64,000 nucleotides of DNA, taken from Prostheceraeus crozeri (lineage: Eukaryota > Platyhelminthes > Polycladida > Euryleptidae). The notes beneath the pieces were generated by a model. The model saw only the letters and a program-made list of their open reading frames with translations. It did no database searches and was not told the DNA's origin. The DNA lies in NCBI GenBank assembly GCA_907163375.1, contig CAJQUW010000469.1, positions 124,001 to 188,000 of the forward strand. The letters are read 5' to 3'. This document shows, piece after piece, positions 57,901 to 60,084 of this stretch. Made by a program: the position numbers and the translations under genes. Numbering within the stretch: position 1 is the stretch's first letter; each line of letters opens with the position of its first letter.

Positions 57901-59023
57901 ATCATTTCTTTGAAAACTTTCATTGCGCAGTAATTTCTTCGAATGTGCAAAGGCGTGAATTCACCGCAATCACACGCTGATCCGCAAATAATGCGGTGTG
58001 CCCTTTTGTGAATCTTCTCAAGTTTTTTACTTTCTTGTGAATTGAGGCCAACAAGAAGAGGCGAGTTGTACTCTAGCACATTCCTAATGAAGGCGTTATA
58101 CACTGCGATGAGTGGTACACTGCGCAACAACACATTGTTTGACAAGTAGACATTTTCAAAGGAAAGACTTTTGCTTGTGACAATGTCCATAGCACAACAT
58201 TTATCAAAATTTACAATAAGCTCAATACAAGAAGCCCAATTCATAATATTTTCCCATTCAAGAGAAAGTTGATCAGAAAGGTATCAGTAGCTCCCGTTCT
58301 ATATGGCAGTGCAAAAGTCTATGTACAAGGGAAGAGGAATTGATGATAGCATTTCAAGCACCACAACGCATAGAGAATCAAAATTGTCTTCGCAGACTAA
58401 GAAGATCACGAAACTGTGATAAAAAGGATGAAATACCCCTCCTTTTGCACCCAATTTAAGCCATTTTAATGAATGGTTCAATTATACGTGACCAAAACTT
58501 CCGAAACACCGCGGAATTAATAATTTGATGCCTATTTTGAGGCGTTTTTCGCAAGAAAGGAAAAAATAACAATAAAAAGTATGGCCAATTATCTAAAACG
58601 CATGTAGTACAGCATCGAGTATTTTATGCCTCAATGGTAATTTAACATTGAGACATGATAGAAATTAAAATCCGCTCGTATTGAAGAAAAAGCAGAACCA
58701 TAATGTCAGTTAAATCAAAAGCTTGAAATACGTTGATATTGATGAGTGTTAAGACAATCAAATTCAGGGATGAATCTTTAATTGCTACTTTTAGTTTATT
58801 CTCTAGCTCAGTCAAGTTCGCATTTATTAATACTGAATAGCTAACTCATTCTGACGATCTGGTCTTCAATGCCATTTCACGTGTATTTCAGCCAACTCCT
58901 CTCGCATCTCCTGTCAAGTTGTCAACTCAAGGTGCTCGATCGCTCTTTCAAAATTCTCAGAACAATTGGTTAGATGGCGATATGGACGATGTGGCTGCTG
59001 ATTTATTCATGAAAGCTACTCAG
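864..59023 (+). CDS. CLSPN: Claspin homologue, 14 exons, partial at both ends
   Basis: Claspin is a nuclear, fork-associated adaptor that lets ATR activate Chk1 and supports replisome speed (family knowledge). Seen: 14 exons with AG acceptors and GT or GC donors join in frame for 699 codons; intron phases in order are 0,0,0,0,0,1,2,0,1,1,1,1,0. Diagnostic block: exons 6-7 encode IHSETQRMVRESDATLPYHE, matching the human claspin SETQRLIRES/LPYHMP block. Before it come Ser/Asp-rich segments; after it a Pro-rich linker, a VEINTVPKLG segment like human 'GVDVSIKPRLG', a charged helix ending EERQRR (human FEERQKR) and a long Asp/Glu tract. Human claspin is about 1340 residues, so roughly half the protein is present. 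No start codon is identified, and the Chk1-binding repeats (LCSGxF type) are absent, presumably beyond the right edge. Introns hold nearly all the repeats described below. Identification is from remembered homology, not a search. Confidence 0.85.
1031..1081 (+). CDS. CLSPN: Claspin exon 2 (GC donor)
   Basis: The acceptor CATATTTCAG ends at 1030. The segment reads DSDTDTGRHSDSEERSK, 17 codons. To keep phase 0 into exon 3 the exon must end at 1081 with AAG|GCAAGT, a consensus GC donor. The competing GT donor at 1077 would end the exon in phase 1 and give an early stop in exon 3. Confidence 0.65.
1540..2010 (+). mobile_element. LINE fragment, reverse-transcriptase C-terminal end
   Basis: Translated pieces in shifting frames: HKFRELSAILCTK, KGALYKACVG, VRRMFTAEMRMLR, GVEDCIERERLSW, then VPGTRRRGRPRKT (1830-1868) and a GADSCKG-like end near 1957. 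This succession is the familiar C-terminal tail of a non-LTR reverse transcriptase ('YGSETW..MLRWMCG..RLRWFGH..GRPRKTW..DRxxWR..'). It is decayed, with several frame changes and stops. A second copy of the same region lies on the minus strand at 39225-39660. Confidence 0.7.
2283..2675 (-). repeat. 130-bp tandem array of a tRNA-derived SINE head, 3 copies
   Basis: TTCGAACCAGTGA-type sequence recurs at 2291, 2421 and 2551, an exact 130-bp period with only scattered differences. On the minus strand each unit has an A-box-like TGGTCCGGTGGCC and a B box GGTTCGAACCC about 50 bp later, so the unit contains a pol III tRNA-like head. A diverged single copy with the same B-box surroundings is at 44784. 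Confidence 0.7.
2758..2817 (+). CDS. CLSPN: Claspin exon 3
   Basis: The acceptor CTTTCAG ends at 2757 and the donor GTACGT begins at 2818. It has 20 codons, phase 0/0, ending EKRRLRIDS. It repeats the C-terminal part of exon 1, suggesting tandem exon duplication. Confidence 0.7.
2884..2979 (+). CDS. CLSPN: Claspin exon 4, with DSGxxS motif
   Basis: The acceptor GATTTCCAG ends at 2883 and the donor GTAGGT starts at 2980. It has 32 codons, phase 0/0, very acidic and Ser-rich. It contains DSGHSS at 2935-2952, matching the DSGxxS beta-TrCP phosphodegron pattern; human claspin carries DSGQGS near its N-terminus. Confidence 0.75.
3498..4669 (+). mobile_element. hAT element, internally deleted, with 8-bp TSD
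   Basis: Flanked by perfect 8-bp duplications CTATACAA (3490-3497 and 4670-4677). Ends are imperfect inverted repeats: CACTAGCGTCGCCACGG at the left, and CATTGGCGTCGCTAGGAA at the right read on the minus strand, each followed by G-rich sequence. At 1172 bp it holds only the last part of a transposase, so it is not autonomous. It lies in the intron between exons 4 and 5. Confidence 0.85.
3703..4305 (+). CDS. hAT transposase C-terminal part (dimerisation domain)
   Basis: A 200-codon open frame inside the element at 3498-4669. The final ~75 residues carry the hAT dimerisation signature LTLPITTASVERGFSRLATV followed by KVRSTMGQERLEALLF, of the type seen in DUF4371/ZMYM-like hAT proteins. The N-terminal zinc finger and most of the catalytic domain are missing, so this is a remnant; the first ATG is only the first in the surviving frame. 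Confidence 0.8.
   Translation: MQHAKEAVIRQRKIPRRIDENPSSQVHLPHFDQMKVEFYFLLLDRLIAELDRRFPSELSEFSALDPKHFGDLDSIEKIERLCRRYGLDKIAIVCQWRLFRNMPITNYNNFAFLYNRVPSHFSQLRYLYQVLLTLPITTASVERGFSRLATVKTKVRSTMGQERLEALLFTAVEKDILINLDGDTLVSRFAGKFDRRLKLG
5274..6161 (+). mobile_element. Second hAT element, internally deleted, with 8-bp TSD
   Basis: Perfect 8-bp duplications GATTCAGA at 5266-5273 and 6162-6169. Terminal repeats CAGTGGCGGCGGA and, on the minus strand, CAAAGGCGGCGGA. At 888 bp it contains a 68-codon frame at 5379-5585 with the hAT dimerisation motif SSASAERTFSSLRRTKSDLR then SNMTEKRLNNLLVL. Different ends show it is a different family from the neighbour at 3498. Confidence 0.85.
6676..6735 (+). CDS. 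CLSPN: Claspin exon 5
   Basis: The acceptor TTTTCAG ends at 6675 and the donor GTGAG begins at 6736. It has 20 codons, phase 0/0: DDSSSDDEAPPAVGRWTSSG. It continues the acidic Ser/Asp composition of exons 1-4. Confidence 0.65.
6864..7365 (+). repeat. SINE with 99-bp tandem tRNA-like heads, 4 copies
   Basis: CCGTGG recurs at 6871, 6970, 7069 and 7168, a strict 99-bp period. Each unit has A-box-like TGGCGCAGTGG and B-box-like GGTCGAGCCCC. Only the last unit runs on into the SINE body (CAACGCTCC, ACCGTCCAAGCCCC) and a GACGTTAAAC 3' segment near 7340. A body fragment of the same SINE is at 48990-49095. Confidence 0.75.
7366..8399. other. Intronic stretch, nothing recognised
   Basis: I found no motif, coding frame with recognisable family, or inverted-repeat end in this kilobase. 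Confidence 0.4.
8400..8820 (-). mobile_element. LINE fragment (CR1/L2-like RT C-terminus)
   Basis: Minus-strand translation gives GVVFHQSCTWDAQIS, IKHLKYLLCRQDL, then in another frame HKLICGFDCQC and YPLHHLVPALTLRMP. This is the order seen in CR1/L2-type reverse-transcriptase tails ('GV.FD..L.W..HI', 'AHRIICG..C.C', 'HPLHHLVP'). Decayed and 5'-truncated. Confidence 0.6.
9257..9772 (-). pseudogene. Tc1/mariner-superfamily transposase, catalytic half
   Basis: 171 codons. Second catalytic Asp in IFQQDGASCHYAADVR, followed by GRWIGRRGPVEWPARSPDL and TVCDSFLWSYLKDKV. Counting from the QQD aspartate to the CD aspartate gives 41 intervening residues, i.e. DD41D spacing rather than DD34D/E. The residues upstream of EETMNAERYID that would carry the first catalytic Asp are missing. 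Confidence 0.75.
9789..10085 (+). pseudogene. Tc1/mariner-superfamily transposase, N-terminal DNA-binding half
   Basis: Reads MGDLPIEEKVYLASWM, an in-frame stop, then MFNKDCPAKSTLYFLRDLLL, ETGSVIKHRPRSGRP and LSIDDIADELDVS. This matches the usual double helix-turn-helix start of these transposases, with the GRPR-type linker between the two helical modules. It points away from the catalytic half at 9257-9772. Confidence 0.65.
10091..10828. other. Intronic stretch, nothing recognised
   Basis: AT-rich sequence. I searched it by eye for the missing mariner terminus and did not see it. Confidence 0.4.
11629..11806. mobile_element. 178-bp inverted-repeat MITE
   Basis: Left end CAGTGTCAATGCTC followed by GGCTGGGCATA; right end on the minus strand CAGTGTCAATGCTC followed by GGCTGGGCATA. 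Arms about 35 bp. Flanking octamers TGAGATAT and TGATCTTT agree at only five of eight positions, so the duplication is doubtful. Confidence 0.55.
12562..14123 (+). mobile_element. hAT-like element with CAGGGTGTATAACG ends, nested
   Basis: Terminal inverted repeats CAGGGTGTATAACG at 12562 and, on the minus strand, CAGGGTGTATAACGG at 14123. Direct repeats ATTTA flank both ends (12557-12561, 14124-14128), so the duplication is about 5 bp. Subterminal sequence contains several CCTGGAAAA words, reminiscent of the 28-bp minisatellite unit at 27-30 kb. It contains the transposase remnant at 12742-13380. Confidence 0.75.
12742..13380 (+). pseudogene. hAT-like transposase C-terminal remnant
   Basis: The open frame to 13200 includes FIRIILCLSHGQASVERGFS then VNKDTIVENQKELSLVSQRI, a hAT-type dimerisation block. 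After 13190 the homology continues in another frame as a basic/acidic coil (LSARNAVALYREKRKEEA). The N-terminal and catalytic parts are absent. A relative is at 63118-63990 (LLTLSHGNAQVESGFSFNEN). Confidence 0.7.
14822..15410 (+). mobile_element. LINE fragment (CR1/L2-like RT C-terminus)
   Basis: LKILGVVWNDSLTWVDHFRN, CSKRLYMLKMLRNIL, then in another frame CTCLFGILDTESFNFIDRLF. This is the 'LG..W...L.W..H......K...RL..L' region of a non-LTR reverse transcriptase. The sequence ends at an ATTCTATTCTATTCT tract near 15390, a plausible 3' tail. Several frame changes. Confidence 0.65.
15411..17040. other. Intronic stretch, nothing recognised
   Basis: No inverted-repeat ends, tandem repeats or recognisable coding segments seen. 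Confidence 0.4.
17096..17120 (-). ncRNA. Hammerhead-ribozyme-like core, variant
   Basis: The core reads CCGATGA, then AGGTC-GTG-GACC, a 4-bp helix II with a short loop, then GAAAG. The canonical core is CTGATGA; the second base differs here, so activity is doubtful. Confidence 0.35.
17345..17374 (-). ncRNA. Hammerhead-ribozyme-like core
   Basis: The core has canonical CTGATGA and GAAA. Between them GGAAGTGCGTGCACGCTC can pair only as two outer pairs, a mismatch and an inner GTGC/GCAC, so helix II is imperfect. Confidence 0.4.
17401..18219. other. Intronic stretch before exon 6, nothing recognised
   Basis: No element ends seen. The minus-strand frame at 17891-18298 is antisense to exon 6 and its intron and is not supported as a gene. 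Confidence 0.4.
18220..18367 (+). CDS. CLSPN: Claspin exon 6 (first half of the SETQR block)
   Basis: The acceptor TTCATCAG ends at 18219 and the donor GTAATT follows 18367; starts phase 0, ends phase 1. A basic, Pro/Gly-containing linker (KTPRTTGQPAKH) leads into PQRRKKMMAENLMAIHSETQ and RMVR. This lines up with human claspin 'KEALKQLHSETQRLIRES', the best single piece of evidence for the gene's identity. Confidence 0.88.
18429..18708 (+). CDS. CLSPN: Claspin exon 7 (LPYHEP and Pro-rich linker)
   Basis: The acceptor TTGTTTCAG ends at 18428 and the donor GTGAGT begins at 18709; phase 1 in, phase 2 out. ESDATLPYHEPKQYSKFSEF corresponds to human '[20 protein letters not shown]'. The aromatic pair of the human PIP-like sequence is not conserved. 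A Pro/Ser-rich stretch follows (SPVRPSPPRPVVKR) with many SP/TP-type sites. Confidence 0.88.
19057..23391. repeat. 43-bp minisatellite, about 100 units, with higher-order structure
   Basis: The unit is a dimer of two related halves: ATTGTGAGGTGGTCCTTTGA plus one base (21 nt) and ATTGTGAAAGGGACCCTTAA plus two (22 nt). Four kilobases are filled almost without interruption. A rarer variant containing GGGTGCGCC recurs at spacings of 216, 649, 216 and 431 bp, i.e. close to multiples of five units. No inverted terminal repeats are obvious at the edges. Confidence 0.95.
23580..24050 (-). mobile_element. Probable LINE C-terminal zinc-knuckle fragment
   Basis: Minus strand reads FRHRIGKVTDNYCRLCKQTS then ESIDHLMEASKNSEVL, with a further upstream frame EIMQKLQQKW. 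This resembles the C-terminal 'C..C....E...HL...C' segment of retrotransposons with an RNase H-type tail. The last Cys of the knuckle is not seen. Heavily decayed; superfamily uncertain. Confidence 0.4.
24051..24700. other. Intronic stretch, nothing recognised
   Basis: No supported feature. Confidence 0.35.
24730..25020 (+). mobile_element. Third copy of the 31-33 kb palindromic repeat family
   Basis: Shares long collinear similarity with the right arm at 32835-33060 (words such as CGCAATGATCTGAATTCTTC and CAATCCGCAAGCGACGCACG). Its first part, TTTTCGTGCGCCTGCTA, matches the reverse complement of 32040-32062 in the left arm. It therefore spans a junction present in the left arm but not the right. 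A Penelope-like origin is inferred from those copies. Confidence 0.65.
25297..25621 (+). CDS. CLSPN: Claspin exon 8
   Basis: The acceptor TCTTTTAG ends at 25296 and the donor GTGAGA begins at 25622; phase 2 in, phase 0 out. It encodes PMPEIDFDVDLDSSIHDSSE, then RLLNALRNVEINTVPKLGSP, PSGFIDLQPKK and LRRLRRHMKPKPSKE. The order matches human claspin 'RLKQLGVDVSIKPRLG', '.FVILEP', 'LKQRFWKHANPAAKP'. Confidence 0.85.
25622..27042. other. Intronic stretch after exon 8, nothing recognised
   Basis: No element ends, tandem repeats or coding segments that I recognise. Confidence 0.4.
27049..30432. mobile_element. Transposon-like frame enclosing the 28-bp minisatellite
   Basis: Perfect 13-bp terminal inverted repeats CAGGGTGTCCGCG (27049) and CGCGGACACCCTG (ending 30432). 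Direct repeats ATTTTT flank both ends (27043-27048, 30433-30438). Nearly the whole interior is the 28-bp array, so there is no coding capacity. The ends resemble CAGGG-type hAT elements; a degenerate relative (TGGATGTCCGCG) is at 46688. Confidence 0.75.
27080..30390. repeat. 28-bp minisatellite, about 118 units
   Basis: The unit begins CCTGGAAAATGAATTTTACC and ends with CTCGAAAA. The period is 28 bp throughout, with point variants (GGAAAA for CGAAAA, TTGG for CTGG) and a few shortened units near 29810-29980. Each unit contains the dyad AAAAT-GA-ATTTT. It lies in the intron between exons 8 and 9. Confidence 0.97.
30439..31424. other. Intronic stretch, nothing recognised
   Basis: A minus-strand frame at 30505-30882 has no family resemblance that I recognise. 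Confidence 0.35.
32384..32470 (-). pseudogene. GIY-YIG endonuclease fragment, minus orientation
   Basis: The minus strand reads VCVCGCSYIGRTNRHLQERV then NA, the mirror copy of the module at 32767-32843 with a few residue differences. Confidence 0.6.
32767..32843 (+). pseudogene. GIY-YIG endonuclease fragment, plus orientation
   Basis: Reads FGCVCVCSYIGRTRRHLPER then INELM, matching the YIG half of Penelope-type GIY-YIG domains ('CSYIGRT.R.L..RI.EH'). The upstream part is out of frame. A short remnant. Confidence 0.6.
33742..34299. mobile_element. 558-bp pogo/Tigger-like MITE
   Basis: TA dinucleotides at 33740-33741 and 34300-34301 flank ends GTCCCTCCTACTT and, on the minus strand, ATCCCTCCTACTT. 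Immediately inside the left end a 12-bp hairpin CTACTTCGCGGG/CCCGCGAAGTAG is present. No coding capacity. The ends resemble pogo-group elements (CCCTCC...CGCGG). Confidence 0.6.
34454..34826 (+). CDS. CLSPN: Claspin exon 9 (charged helix and acidic tract)
   Basis: The acceptor TTATCTTCAG ends at 34453 and the donor GTAGG begins at 34827; phase 0 in, phase 1 out. LKLEEVRLMPPPPNPP is followed by a predicted charged helix HRAELEEEMRRKRLKGLEE then RQRRWAMYHDED, like human [20 protein letters not shown]. It then runs into an almost pure Asp/Glu tract of about 40 residues (human has the same succession). Confidence 0.87.
34827..35452. other. Intron with a possible small MITE at 35029-35363
   Basis: CAATGGTCGGGCCAG near 35029 and CTGGCTCGACCACTG ending near 35363 are imperfect inverted repeats. 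Between them a 14-bp hairpin CTACCTACTAATAC/GTATTAGTAGGTAG lies at about 35265-35313. No target duplication is evident. Confidence 0.4.
35461..38556. mobile_element. hAT-like frame enclosing the 31-bp minisatellite
   Basis: The left end AGGGGTCGCAAT followed by TTTTACCGGTATT matches, on the minus strand, the right end AGGAGTGGCAAT followed by TTTTACCGGTATT. Flanking octamers TACGTACT (35453-35460) and TGCGTATT (38557-38564) agree at six of eight positions, as expected of an old hAT duplication. A 100-codon frame at 35563-35865 is not recognised. The right two-thirds is the minisatellite. Confidence 0.65.
36245..38530. repeat. 31-bp minisatellite, about 73 units
   Basis: The unit begins TGCCGGTTTTATCATTGCTG and continues with AAGTTCCGGAA or AAATACCGGAA variants. 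Several unit subtypes (AAGTTCC, AAACACC, AAATAGC, GGTCAATTACC) alternate in blocks. Each unit boundary holds CCGG-AATG-CCGG, a short dyad. The intron between exons 9 and 10 carries it. Confidence 0.95.
38648..38854 (+). CDS. CLSPN: Claspin exon 10
   Basis: The acceptor TTTCCAG ends at 38647 and the donor GTAAGT begins at 38855; phase 1 in and out. RKSEFIDEEAEEEDDEPDFD resembles the claspin/Mrc1 acidic motif 'F.D.EAE.S..E.'. A Ser/Thr-rich tail follows (RKLSLTSTRDLFA). Confidence 0.78.
38910..39008 (+). CDS. CLSPN: Claspin exon 11
   Basis: The acceptor TTGTTCCAG ends at 38909 and the donor GTAAGA begins at 39009; phase 1 in and out. The segment is SDPEEISSVRSCASSIFQPN then QRSYLPDEFSVHS. The exon is separated from exon 10 by a 55-nt intron. 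Confidence 0.72.
39081..39107 (+). CDS. CLSPN: Possible claspin micro-exon 12 (27 nt)
   Basis: The acceptor TTTTTAAACAG ends at 39080 and the donor GTAAGA begins at 39108. It would add nine residues (SECVFEEY plus a shared codon). Because 27 nt is a multiple of three and both sides are phase 1, the frame also works if it is skipped (exon 11 to exon 13 directly), so it could be alternative or spurious. Confidence 0.45.
39225..39660 (-). mobile_element. LINE fragment, same family as 1540-2010
   Basis: The minus strand reads FRELSPILTSRATPYWMKEK, TDPCVRACMIYGSETWTVTA and RRMIRWMCGVSPEDRVASED, then LLARLNLQSIDDGVQIVMVG. This is the classical RT C-terminal region and is better preserved than the copy at 1540-2010, but it changes frame at least once. 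Confidence 0.75.
39661..40545. other. Intronic stretch, nothing recognised
   Basis: Contains a C-rich run near 40304 but no supported element. Confidence 0.35.
40546..40640 (+). repeat. SINE-like conserved core
   Basis: Contains CCCCTTTAGTCGCCTC then CACGACACGCAGGGGA. This resembles the conserved central domain of a widespread metazoan SINE superfamily as I remember it. Head and tail were not identified. Confidence 0.4.
40846..40982 (+). CDS. CLSPN: Claspin exon 13
   Basis: The acceptor TTCTGACAG ends at 40845 and the donor GTGAGT begins at 40983; phase 1 in, phase 0 out. It encodes NSNRRTSESYQEGRLSGENT then LVWNEAHESSDPYEVQSKGD and SGSLD. Low-complexity polar composition as in the middle of claspin. 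Confidence 0.7.
41091..41145. repeat. 27-bp direct duplication, two copies
   Basis: GCAGAATGCTGCTGTTCCCA with its seven following bases is repeated immediately, without differences. Confidence 0.85.
41146..42268. other. Intronic stretch, nothing firmly recognised
   Basis: Short complementary words near 41327 (TTTTCCTCCGGCAG) and 41600 (CTGCCGGAGGAAAA) suggest an old inverted repeat, but I could not delimit it. Confidence 0.3.
42269..43596 (+). mobile_element. Tc1-family element, decayed
   Basis: About 1.33 kb, the usual Tc1 size, between TA dinucleotides (42267-42268 and 43597-43598). The ends CTGCACTGACC and, on the minus strand, CTGCCTGACAT are only weakly matched. It contains a transposase gene with an intron. 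Confidence 0.6.
42419..43483 (+). pseudogene. Tc1 transposase with a 61-nt intron, inactivated
   Basis: The first exon (42419-42779) is intact: helix-turn-helix SEFVKGMAVGMLRCGKSCRF, VGRKLGVSHSTVSRWW and GSGRPRSTNN. The intron at 42780-42840 has GTAAGT and TTTCTCCGCAG and joins IPQ to SLEHKRKRVEWCEQH in frame. The second exon has the Tc1 motifs MWTDESRFTLDF, DRYGGGSVMIWAGI, LIFQDDNARPHRAH and SPDLSPIEHAWNELGRK, so the DDE residues are recognisable. I count about three in-frame stops (after EEWR, after WAGI, and before PSRSPDL) and one frame change between about 42960 and 43010. Non-functional. Confidence 0.8.
43599..44420. other. Intronic stretch, nothing recognised
   Basis: No supported feature. 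Confidence 0.4.
44425..44485. repeat. Perfect 14-bp hairpin with inner stem
   Basis: GAATTGAGATGTAA at 44425-44438 is exactly complementary to 44472-44485. Inside, GAGGCTT and AAGGCCTC can extend the fold. Possibly a foldback remnant. Confidence 0.7.
44770..44960 (-). repeat. Diverged tRNA-derived SINE copy
   Basis: Shares the stretch TTCGAACCAGCGACGTTGGA with the 130-bp array at 2283-2675 and has the same minus-strand B-box position. The remaining unit is too diverged to delimit. Confidence 0.55.
45040..45170 (+). mobile_element. Possible LINE ORF start with 2A-like leader
   Basis: Reads LICENIEFNPGQSSNSVALP after a hydrophobic stretch. CR1/L2-type LINE proteins often begin with a hydrophobic leader ending GDVExNPGP, a 2A-like ribosome-skipping motif. 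Here NIEFNPGQ is a degenerate form (45086-45109). Downstream sequence to about 45840 has no clear endonuclease. Confidence 0.4.
45171..46680. other. Intronic stretch, nothing firmly recognised
   Basis: A plus-strand region at 45640-45800 reads DLRVVESLIGW and RWWSSDSRAKACFSCVR with stops; I cannot assign it. Confidence 0.3.
46684..46790. repeat. Degenerate hAT-end-like sequence
   Basis: TGGATGTCCGCG followed by CTTTGAAATTCCTTGAAAAT resembles the end of the 27-30 kb frame (CAGGGTGTCCGCG then CCTGGAAAA). The mariner begins about 30 bp to the right. Confidence 0.4.
46817..48554 (-). mobile_element. Mariner (DD34D), apparently complete
   Basis: 1738 bp between TA dinucleotides at 46815-46816 and 48555-48556. 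The terminal inverted repeats are unusually long: about 135 bp, CGTGGTGTGATCCAAAATGT onward, identical in both copies by eye. It encloses one uninterrupted transposase gene. Identical ends and an open gene point to very recent insertion. Confidence 0.92.
47114..48169 (-). CDS. Mariner transposase, full length
   Basis: 351 codons, the normal mariner length (about 345-355), with no stop. It cuts and pastes the element at TA sites in the nucleus (family knowledge). N-terminal helix-turn-helix pair around residues 10-110 (SVIRYLLIRGFANGDILKEL; ITIRELSRELRISYHSCHDI) with the GRPQE linker at 69-73. Catalytic triad D163 (LTEDET), D254 (LLHDNAPIH) and D289 (YSPDLAPSDFYLF), with 34 residues between the second and third, i.e. 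DD34D. WVPRL-type motif present as RFVPKFLSPEMKENR. The first site is LTEDET rather than the common TGDE. C-terminal NGSYIEK is a typical end. All key residues are present, so activity is possible. Confidence 0.93.
   Translation of the reverse strand: MMDVTSVSSVEYRSVIRYLLIRGFANGDILKELSLAYGSKAPSRTTAYFWVSEFKRGRQSVEQDFSTVGRPQEIPEEKSSQCDEVITAHRRITIRELSRELRISYHSCHDIIERLGYRKLASRFVPKFLSPEMKENRLLAAQSNLDLLEMHGDQFLNCILTEDETPLSLYLPQSKRESAEWRKSGESAPLKMRSGTSHRRSLMLTVFWNASGIQLVDFADKGVRINSEYYSNLLSEARKKIRKPRNIPLYLLHDNAPIHTSQETTNALTRNGFQLLSHPPYSPDLAPSDFYLFRFLKKHLRGHHFESPVELRDAVTEFFDSLTPEFFHKAFCELRLRWQKVTNANGSYIEK
48985..49100 (+). repeat. SINE body fragment, same family as 6864-7365
   Basis: GGTCGAACCCGGAGTGTCAT, GGAGGGCATCTG, CAACGCTCCAGA and ACCGTCCAAGCCCC occur in the same order as at 7106-7320. 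Only one unit; no tandem head. Confidence 0.6.
49101..49290 (-). mobile_element. LINE fragment, RT C-terminal tail
   Basis: The minus strand reads VRLADGHRSEDLRKKMNLKC then ISDALRRKRLRWYGHILRRD, the 'RLRWFGHV.RRDE' region of a non-LTR reverse transcriptase. It abuts the SINE fragment at 48985-49100. Confidence 0.7.
49300..51339. other. Intronic stretch, nothing firmly recognised
   Basis: AGAAGAAGAAATTTCTTTAT near 50830 could be the 3' tail of a minus-strand LINE. No coding sequence beside it is recognisable. Confidence 0.35.
51348..52033. mobile_element. 686-bp non-autonomous hAT
   Basis: The left end CAGGGCTGCGGAAGCG and, on the minus strand, CAGGGATGTGGAAGC form inverted repeats, with further inner CGCTTCCGCTTCCA-type words. 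Flanking octamers GTTAATGG (51340-51347) and GTTAGCGG (52034-52041) agree at six of eight positions. No transposase. Confidence 0.65.
52669..55377. mobile_element. Non-autonomous hAT carrying a nested element
   Basis: CAGGGATTGCACCGGG at 52669 and, on the minus strand, CAGGGATTGCAAATACCCGG at 55377. Flanking octamers CCCTGAAT (52661-52668) and TCCTGAAT (55378-55385) differ at one position. About 1.0 kb of its own sequence surrounds the nested insertion at 53374-55052. The left part also contains a lone end (53295-53333) related to the 10829-14474 element. Confidence 0.75.
53374..55052. mobile_element. Nested hAT-like element, CAGGGCTCGTAAAT ends
   Basis: The left end CAGGGCTCGTAAAT is followed by repeated CCGTCTTTT words. 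The right end on the minus strand, TAGGGCTCGTAAAT, is followed by the same kind of words. A 6-bp direct repeat ACTAAG flanks both ends (53368-53373, 55053-55058). The interior has a 107-bp-spaced direct duplication (53958 and 54070 regions) and three 24-bp repeats near 54600-54680. No transposase recognised. Confidence 0.7.
55386..56528. other. Intronic stretch, nothing recognised
   Basis: No supported feature. Confidence 0.4.
56529..57012. repeat. Foldback with about 130-bp arms
   Basis: The left arm 56529-56668 and right arm 56886-57012 are inverted copies sharing AATGACCGGCCTTCTGC, GAATTCGCAGATACAGATTG and ATGGCTCTCACCA. Roughly 220 bp separate them. No coding sequence. Confidence 0.7.
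57168..57600 (-). mobile_element. LINE fragment A, RT C-terminus
   Basis: Minus strand: MKWNSYIDFLMRKALYLILN, LRRGDCDSTLIFSAYCAFIR, SVITYAYPGYCSIPLYL, then in the next frame KRILRIIDDPELEFKSLFHV and DLFDEFVSRTRDGCPLKA. One frame change near 57385. A non-LTR RT thumb/connection region. Confidence 0.65.
57732..58244 (-). mobile_element. LINE fragment B, RT C-terminus
   Basis: 170 open codons: SVPLIAVYNAFIRNVLEYNS, KKLEKIHKRAHRIICGSACD, CGEFTPLHIRRNYCAMKVFK. This is the CR1/L2-like RT tail. It duplicates the 'AY.AFIR' region found in fragment A with different sequence, so the two are separate insertions. Confidence 0.7.
58250..58891. other. Intronic stretch before exon 14, nothing recognised
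   Basis: No supported feature. Confidence 0.4.
58892..59023 (+). CDS. CLSPN: Claspin exon 14 (last in window)
   Basis: The acceptor GTATTTCAG ends at 58891 and the donor GTAAGT begins at 59024; 44 codons, phase 0/0. PTPLASPVKLSTQGARSLFQ then NSQNNWLDGDMDDVAADLFM. It follows an 18-kb intron, so assignment to the same gene rests on phase, strand and composition. The gene should continue to the right. Confidence 0.62.
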
Positions 59024-59581
59024 GTAAGTTGTGATTTGCTGCGGAAGCTCTTACAATATTCAGTTCTTGTACCACTCAATGAAGGTTGTTGAATCATTAA
59101 TTTCATTAGCGTTCCACCGTTGAATTGTATAAAAGTCAACGTTTTCCTAGCGATAAGTTGTCAGCATATTTTCAAATGTTTTTGTCACACGTAGTAGGTT
59201 GCTAGTTTCCATACATCGAGAAGAGTCGTAATCGGTAATATTAGCAGGCAAAATATGGCACACACGAAGGGGCGGAACTTTTTCGAGTCAGGAAGGCTCT
59301 AGTGAATTAAACAAAGCGAAGCATCAAAGAGTTCAATTATGCGGTTTTCCTTTTCGAAACTGATAGAGAAATGTTTGATGTTTACCTCTATTTTTGTTGC
59401 TTTGAAAAAGCCTGCTGAAATGAAATTTTGATAACTTATTGCAGCGACGCTATATTATTCTAGCTGAATTTCAAGGCATATTAACCTACAACATTTTGCA
59501 ATGAAGTATTGAATACTTTAGCGTCCAAGTTAATCATGAAAAATGGAAATGATATTTTCTTATCAGAAGACAGGTTTTATG
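59024..59581. other. Intronic stretch after exon 14, nothing recognised
   Basis: GAAGGGGCGGAACTTTTTCG near 59267 looks like a lone hAT-type end without a partner. Confidence 0.3.
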
Positions 59582-59589
59582 GTTGCATG

Positions 59590-60084
59590 CAGGGGCGCAC
59601 ACAGGATTCAATTTTGGAGGGGCGGAATGTGGACCATTTATTTGTCTTAAATGCGTAGTTTATATATTACCGTAATATTATTTACAATATAATATACATT
59701 AATATTATTTTATATCTTACAATATACAGACCGATTCACAATTGATCCATCTCTTATTATTGACAAGTTTGCAGAAAATAGTAGGCGCTTGGAATTGTAT
59801 CGCCTTATTCGTGACTTTCGACCAATACGAGTAACTTTCGACCAATTTTTAGTTAATAAAGACAGTATCACTTTGTTCATTTACTAGTTGAACATTGATG
59901 ACTAGTAGTCACAGAATTAGACGAGAATTAACAAGCATTGATGCAGAAGCATGTATGTATTACCTCAAGAATCAATTGTAAAATCCTGACCCTTAATGCG
60001 CGAGTCAAGTGGTAATGCCTATTTAAGCTTGTTTCTGAGTTTATCTTAAATGCCCGACTGCACGCCGCCATCGGTGCGCCCCTG
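59590..60084. mobile_element. 495-bp non-autonomous hAT, perfect TSD
   Basis: Inverted ends CAGGGGCGCAC (59590) and GTGCGCCCCTG (ending 60084), flanked by perfect 8-bp duplications GTTGCATG at 59582-59589 and 60085-60092. No coding capacity. Confidence 0.88.
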
